The notes beneath the pieces were generated by a model that was not told the origin of the DNA, ran no database searches, and saw only the letters and a list, made by a program, of their open reading frames with translations. Positions 1-5,388 of a stretch of 5,388 nucleotides of DNA are shown here, piece after piece (position 1 is the stretch's first letter; each line of letters begins with the position of its first letter). A program made the translations under genes and the position numbers. The DNA is from Burkholderiaceae bacterium (GTDB lineage: Bacteria > Pseudomonadota > Gammaproteobacteria > Burkholderiales > Burkholderiaceae_D), in the NCBI GenBank assembly GCA_019752915.1, contig JAIELO010000178.1:1-5388 (forward strand). The letters run 5' to 3'.

Positions 1-195
1 CAAGGGCCAGTCGAAGGCCTGGGGATGGTCGTAATTCTGCCTGCGGCGCACTTCAGGGCTGAGGTGCGACTGGTCGCAGTAGTAATCGTCCTGCATCACG
101 ACGGAGACCATCTCGGCGCCGAACGAGGCCAGCACTTGCTGGGACACCGTTGACTTGCCACTGCCGCTACCGCCAGATGCTGAGGGAATCGACAT
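1..195 (-). CDS. udk: Uridine kinase-type P-loop kinase, N-terminal part (cut by window start)
   Basis: Sixty-five codons are visible, about a third of a typical uridine kinase of roughly 210 residues; the rest lies beyond base 1. The frame shows a Walker A loop GGSGSGKST (residues 8-16, Lys14 and Ser15 for nucleotide phosphate and Mg). It is followed by VVMQDDYYCDQSHLS (residues 32-46) and NYDHPQAFDWPL (54-65). These match in order the E. coli Udk segments with DCYYKDQSHLS and NYDHPSAMDH. Family members phosphorylate uridine and cytidine with ATP or GTP in the cytosol (pyrimidine salvage). The first in-frame ATG is at 195-193, but no Shine-Dalgarno sequence precedes it at a useful distance. 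The stretch before the P-loop (SIPSAS) lacks the usual hydrophobic strand of IIGIAGG type. The frame stays open upstream to a TAA near 331, with TTG at 234-232 and GTG further up as alternatives. The family call is firm; the exact substrate, the start and the integrity of the N-terminus are not. The gene is divergent from metH. Confidence 0.8.
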   Translation of the reverse strand, partial: MSIPSASGGSGSGKSTVSQQVLASFGAEMVSVVMQDDYYCDQSHLSPEVRRRQNYDHPQAFDWPL

Positions 196-225
196 AGAAC
201 GGCCATACTGAGCTTTCTCGCAAGA

Positions 226-262
226 TTGATGCAAATTGATGCAAATTGATTGCAAAATGCAA
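226..262. repeat. 10-bp tandem repeat TTGATGCAAA with adjoining inverted repeat
   Basis: TTGATGCAAA occurs exactly at 226-235 and again at 236-245, followed by a third copy with one extra T (TTGATTGCAAA, 246-256). The third copy merges into a perfect inverted repeat, TTGCA-AAA-TGCAA (250-262). The 10-base period would place the copies on nearly the same face of the helix, as in tandem operator half-sites. The array lies 31-67 bp upstream of the kinase ATG and far (about 280 bp) from metH, so if it is regulatory it more likely serves the kinase gene. No specific regulator can be named from the sequence. Confidence 0.6.
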
Positions 263-288
263 GGCGATTTACCCGAATCACCCAGCCG

Positions 289-317
289 ACAATACCTGAG
301 TTTTCTAGCAACAACAA
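289..317 (-). promoter_or_regulatory. Weak candidate promoter for the kinase gene
   Basis: Read on the minus strand, TTGTTG (317-312) is followed after 17 bases by TATTGT (294-289). These match the sigma-70 hexamers at 3/6 and 4/6. Transcription would begin near 282, leaving a leader of about 85 bases that contains the TTGATGCAAA repeats. The match is poor enough to occur by chance in AT-rich DNA, so this is only a candidate. Confidence 0.22.
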
Positions 318-457
318 CCACCTGTGTGCATTAGTTTCCATGCTACAACACGCAATCACGGCTTGCTGCCGCCATCCCAGCGGCCGGCGGCGCAACACCC
401 CCACGGGCACGCGGCCGCCCTCCCATAGGCAGATAGTTGCGGCGACACGGCCGTTTT

Positions 458-486
458 CTGAAGCAAATTCTGCAATCACGTATAAT
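458..486 (+). promoter_or_regulatory. Probable sigma-70 promoter of metH
   Basis: A perfect -10 hexamer TATAAT lies at 481-486. Seventeen bases upstream is CTGAAG (458-463), which keeps only the TGA core of TTGACA (3/6). Initiation would fall near 492-494, giving a leader of roughly 48 bases before the metH ATG at 541. A strong -10 with a weak -35 is typical of promoters needing an activator, and a MetR-like palindrome overlaps the -35. A perfect -10 at a sensible distance from the start codon supports the call; it is otherwise unproven. Confidence 0.55.
459..471. promoter_or_regulatory. MetR-type binding site candidate upstream of metH
   Basis: TGAAGCAAATTCT matches the E. coli MetR consensus TGAA-N5-TTCA at 7 of 8 fixed positions, with the preferred A/T at the centre. 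MetR is a LysR-type regulator that uses homocysteine as co-effector and activates metE and metH in enterobacteria. The site overlaps the -35 of the proposed metH promoter. A 13-bp pattern can arise by chance, but its position directly before metH raises its likelihood. Whether this organism has MetR cannot be seen here. Confidence 0.4.
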
Positions 487-528
487 TTCAGACCGCCGTC
501 AACCACTGGCGCGCTCGTCCACGCTCTC

Positions 529-534
529 AGAAAG
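529..534 (+). promoter_or_regulatory. metH ribosome binding site (AGAAAG)
   Basis: AGAAAG ends six bases before the ATG at 541. It is a moderate purine-rich Shine-Dalgarno sequence at a suitable spacing. The next in-frame ATG, at 568, is preceded by AACAACAACGTGTCCCGCC-type sequence with no purine-rich element, which favours 541 as the start. Confidence 0.5.
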
Positions 535-540
535 TACCAA

Positions 541-4337
<3,797 letters not shown>

Positions 4338-4341
<4 letters not shown>

Positions 4342-4366
4342 GCGGGCCAGCGCATTGCCCGCTTAG
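4338..4366 (+). terminator. Hairpin at the metH stop codon, possible terminator
   Basis: A perfect 10-bp stem pairs CTAAGCGGGC (4338-4347) with GCCCGCTTAG (4357-4366) around a 9-base loop. The metH stop codon TAA (4339-4341) is inside the left arm. No T-run follows on either strand, so it is not a classical intrinsic terminator. It may protect the mRNA 3' end, pause RNA polymerase, or act with Rho. The structure is certain from complementarity; the role is inferred. Confidence 0.5.
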
Positions 4367-4420
4367 ACTCGCCGCTCTGGAGATGGCCATGCGCAAGCCG
4401 CCGCGCATGGCCGGCGCAGC
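4342..4420. other. Convergent intergenic gap between metH and the permease
   Basis: The two convergent genes are separated by 79 bp, of which more than half lies in the two hairpins. The remaining 18 bases between them (4367-4384) carry nothing recognisable, and there is no room for another gene. Confidence 0.8.
4385..4412 (-). terminator. Hairpin after the permease stop codon, possible terminator
   Basis: GGCCATGCGC (4385-4394) and GCGCATGGCC (4403-4412) form a perfect 10-bp stem with an 8-base loop. On the minus strand it begins eight bases after the permease stop codon (4423-4421). On the plus strand it is the second hairpin after metH. As with the first hairpin, no T-run follows in either direction. 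Together they would make a compact two-way transcript end between convergent genes. Confidence 0.5.
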
Positions 4421-5388
4421 TTATTGCTGCTGCTCGCGACGGAACTTCCCGATCGCCAGCGCGGCAAACACCAGCGTAAAGCCCAGCAGCACGGCACTCG
4501 GCGCGAACGCCGCATCGAGTCCCAGTCCGCGCCAGCTCACGGCATCGAAGCCATCTACCGCCCAGCGGGTCGGGATCACCAGCGTGACCTGCTGCATCCA
4601 CTCGGGGAAGATGAACGAGGGCACCCACGCTCCACCGAGCATCACCATGATCATGGTGGCAAACACCGCCATGCCGCGCGCCGCTTCCGGGGTTTTACCG
4701 AAGGCGGCGATCAAGAGGCCAAAGGCGGCCGTCATCAGCGCAAAGCTAAGGGCCAGCAGCAGAAAGCCGGCGAAGGTACTGATCGTCACTTTGAAAATCA
4801 GCATGGCACAGGCAAATAGCGCGCACATCAGCCCCATGGCGATGATGGCACCGGAAATGCCCCGTCCCAGCAGCACCGTGGTGAGCGTGACCGGTGCCGC
4901 CAGCAAACGATTCCAGATCCCCGTGCGGCGCGCCAGCAGAATGCCGATCCCCATATCGATGCCCATGAACAGAATGAACTGCACGCCCATCCCGGCAAAC
5001 GAGTGTGCGTAGCCGTTGTAGCGCGGACCGCTGCTGAGCGCTTCATCCTGCGTAGTAAATGGCACGCTCATGCCACCCGGCTTGCCGCTTGGTTCCGCTG
5101 TCGCGTCGGCCTTGTGTTGCGCGGCATCGGCGGCGCGCTGGTCCTGATATTTTTTCAGGCTGCCGAGAAACTCCGTCAGTTGCGCCTTGTCGCTAGCTTT
5201 CAGGTCGCTCGCAGCGACCTGCTGCAACTGCTCACTGGTGCTGCTGCTATCGGTAAAGCTGAACGCGGCAGCGCTGCTGGCCTGCATCACCTGCTGGGTC
5301 AGCAAGCCCTTCACCATCGCCAGCATGGTCGACTGGGACGGATCGTAAAAGACTGGCAGGGTCGGTTTGTCGATGCCGCTGAACAGGG
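4421..5388 (-). CDS. ABC-2 type transporter permease, C-terminal part (cut by window end)
   Basis: A frame of 321 complete codons enters from the right edge and ends at TAA (4423-4421) with RREQQQ. The first residues seen (LPVFYDPSQSTMLAMVKGLL) and a polar Ser/Ala/Gln/Lys-rich stretch to about residue 120 fit the extracytoplasmic domain that follows the first membrane helix in ABC-2 permeases; that helix would be outside the window. Five hydrophobic segments follow (counting from the first full codon): about 125-150, 175-198, 204-229, 239-260 and 296-313. Between the first two is ARRTGIWNRLLAAPVTL, resembling the ERGTLERLLATPV-type cytoplasmic loop of the family. WVPSFIFPEWMQQVTLVIPTRWAVDGF (within about 254-280) resembles the conserved end-of-family P..W...V....P..W...G pattern. 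Such permeases pair with an ATPase to export drugs, polymers or lipids; the substrate cannot be told, and no ATPase is in view. It is likely the last gene of its unit, convergent with metH. The ATG at 5326 is internal, not the start. Confidence 0.85.
   Translation of the reverse strand, partial: LFSGIDKPTLPVFYDPSQSTMLAMVKGLLTQQVMQASSAAAFSFTDSSSTSEQLQQVAASDLKASDKAQLTEFLGSLKKYQDQRAADAAQHKADATAEPSGKPGGMSVPFTTQDEALSSGPRYNGYAHSFAGMGVQFILFMGIDMGIGILLARRTGIWNRLLAAPVTLTTVLLGRGISGAIIAMGLMCALFACAMLIFKVTISTFAGFLLLALSFALMTAAFGLLIAAFGKTPEAARGMAVFATMIMVMLGGAWVPSFIFPEWMQQVTLVIPTRWAVDGFDAVSWRGLGLDAAFAPSAVLLGFTLVFAALAIGKFRREQQQ

Larger units (their letters stand above)
196..540. other. Divergent intergenic region between the kinase and metH
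   Basis: This 345 bp stretch separates the divergent kinase and metH starts. Bases 200-330 are AT-rich and carry the TTGATGCAAA repeats. Bases 360-450 are very GC-rich and include a 7-bp inverted repeat GCGGCCG (380-386) / CGGCCGC (412-418) of uncertain meaning. Bases 455-490 carry the probable metH promoter. I see no tRNA, small RNA with a clear terminator, or convincing small gene. Open frames crossing it lack a plausible start with a ribosome binding site and do not look like protein. Confidence 0.7.

Noticed and set aside
157..163. GCCACTG, identical to the core of the B12 box of cobalamin riboswitches, upstream of a B12-dependent gene.
   Set aside because: It lies inside the coding sequence for the kinase P-loop (GGSGSGKS on the other strand), about 380 bp from metH, with none of the other conserved riboswitch segments around it.
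380..418. Inverted repeat GCGGCCG / CGGCCGC in the intergenic region.
   Set aside because: Each arm is itself nearly palindromic and made only of G and C, the loop is 25 bases long, and such pairs are expected in DNA of this composition. No T-run follows.
250..540. A 97-codon N-terminal extension of MetH from a TTG at 250.
   Set aside because: It has no ribosome binding site or resemblance to MetH, contains the probable promoter (TATAAT at 481), and would place the kinase-side repeats at its start. The ATG at 541 fits the family's N-terminus.
487..540. A possible S-adenosylhomocysteine or S-adenosylmethionine riboswitch in the metH leader.
   Set aside because: The leader is only about 50 bases and I could not find the conserved core segments or a convincing pseudoknot.
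4421..5326. The ATG at 5326 as the true start of the permease.
   Set aside because: The frame continues upstream to the window edge with plausible protein (LPVFYDPSQST), and the family needs a first membrane helix before this point.

Overview
The window carries one complete gene, metH (cobalamin-dependent methionine synthase, + strand, about 541-4341). It is flanked by two genes cut by the window ends. At the left edge is the N-terminal part of a uridine kinase-type P-loop kinase (- strand, about 1-195). At the right edge is the C-terminal part of an ABC-2 type transporter permease (- strand, 4421-5388). Base composition is GC-rich with a strong G/C preference at third codon positions, and the MetH sequence resembles proteobacterial enzymes throughout. 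A betaproteobacterium is my best guess, from general family resemblance only and not from a search.

Layout. The kinase and metH diverge from a 345 bp intergenic region (196-540). Its kinase-proximal part is AT-rich and holds a 10-bp-period tandem repeat of TTGATGCAAA. Its metH-proximal part holds a perfect TATAAT hexamer and, overlapping the presumed -35, a near-perfect MetR-type palindrome. metH and the permease converge on a 79 bp gap (4342-4420). This gap contains two perfect 10-bp-stem hairpins, one directly after each gene's stop codon and neither followed by a T-run.

How the genes relate. MetH makes methionine from homocysteine and 5-methyl-tetrahydrofolate. The kinase belongs to pyrimidine nucleoside salvage and the permease to membrane export. 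I see no evidence that the three form one pathway or operon; each appears to be its own transcription unit or the end of one.

This is mostly ordinary core-genome sequence and I found no new multi-gene system. The points worth a second look are the start of the kinase gene (its best-placed ribosome binding site serves an ATG in the wrong frame), the short operator-like repeats, the possible MetR site at metH, and the paired hairpins of the convergent junction.
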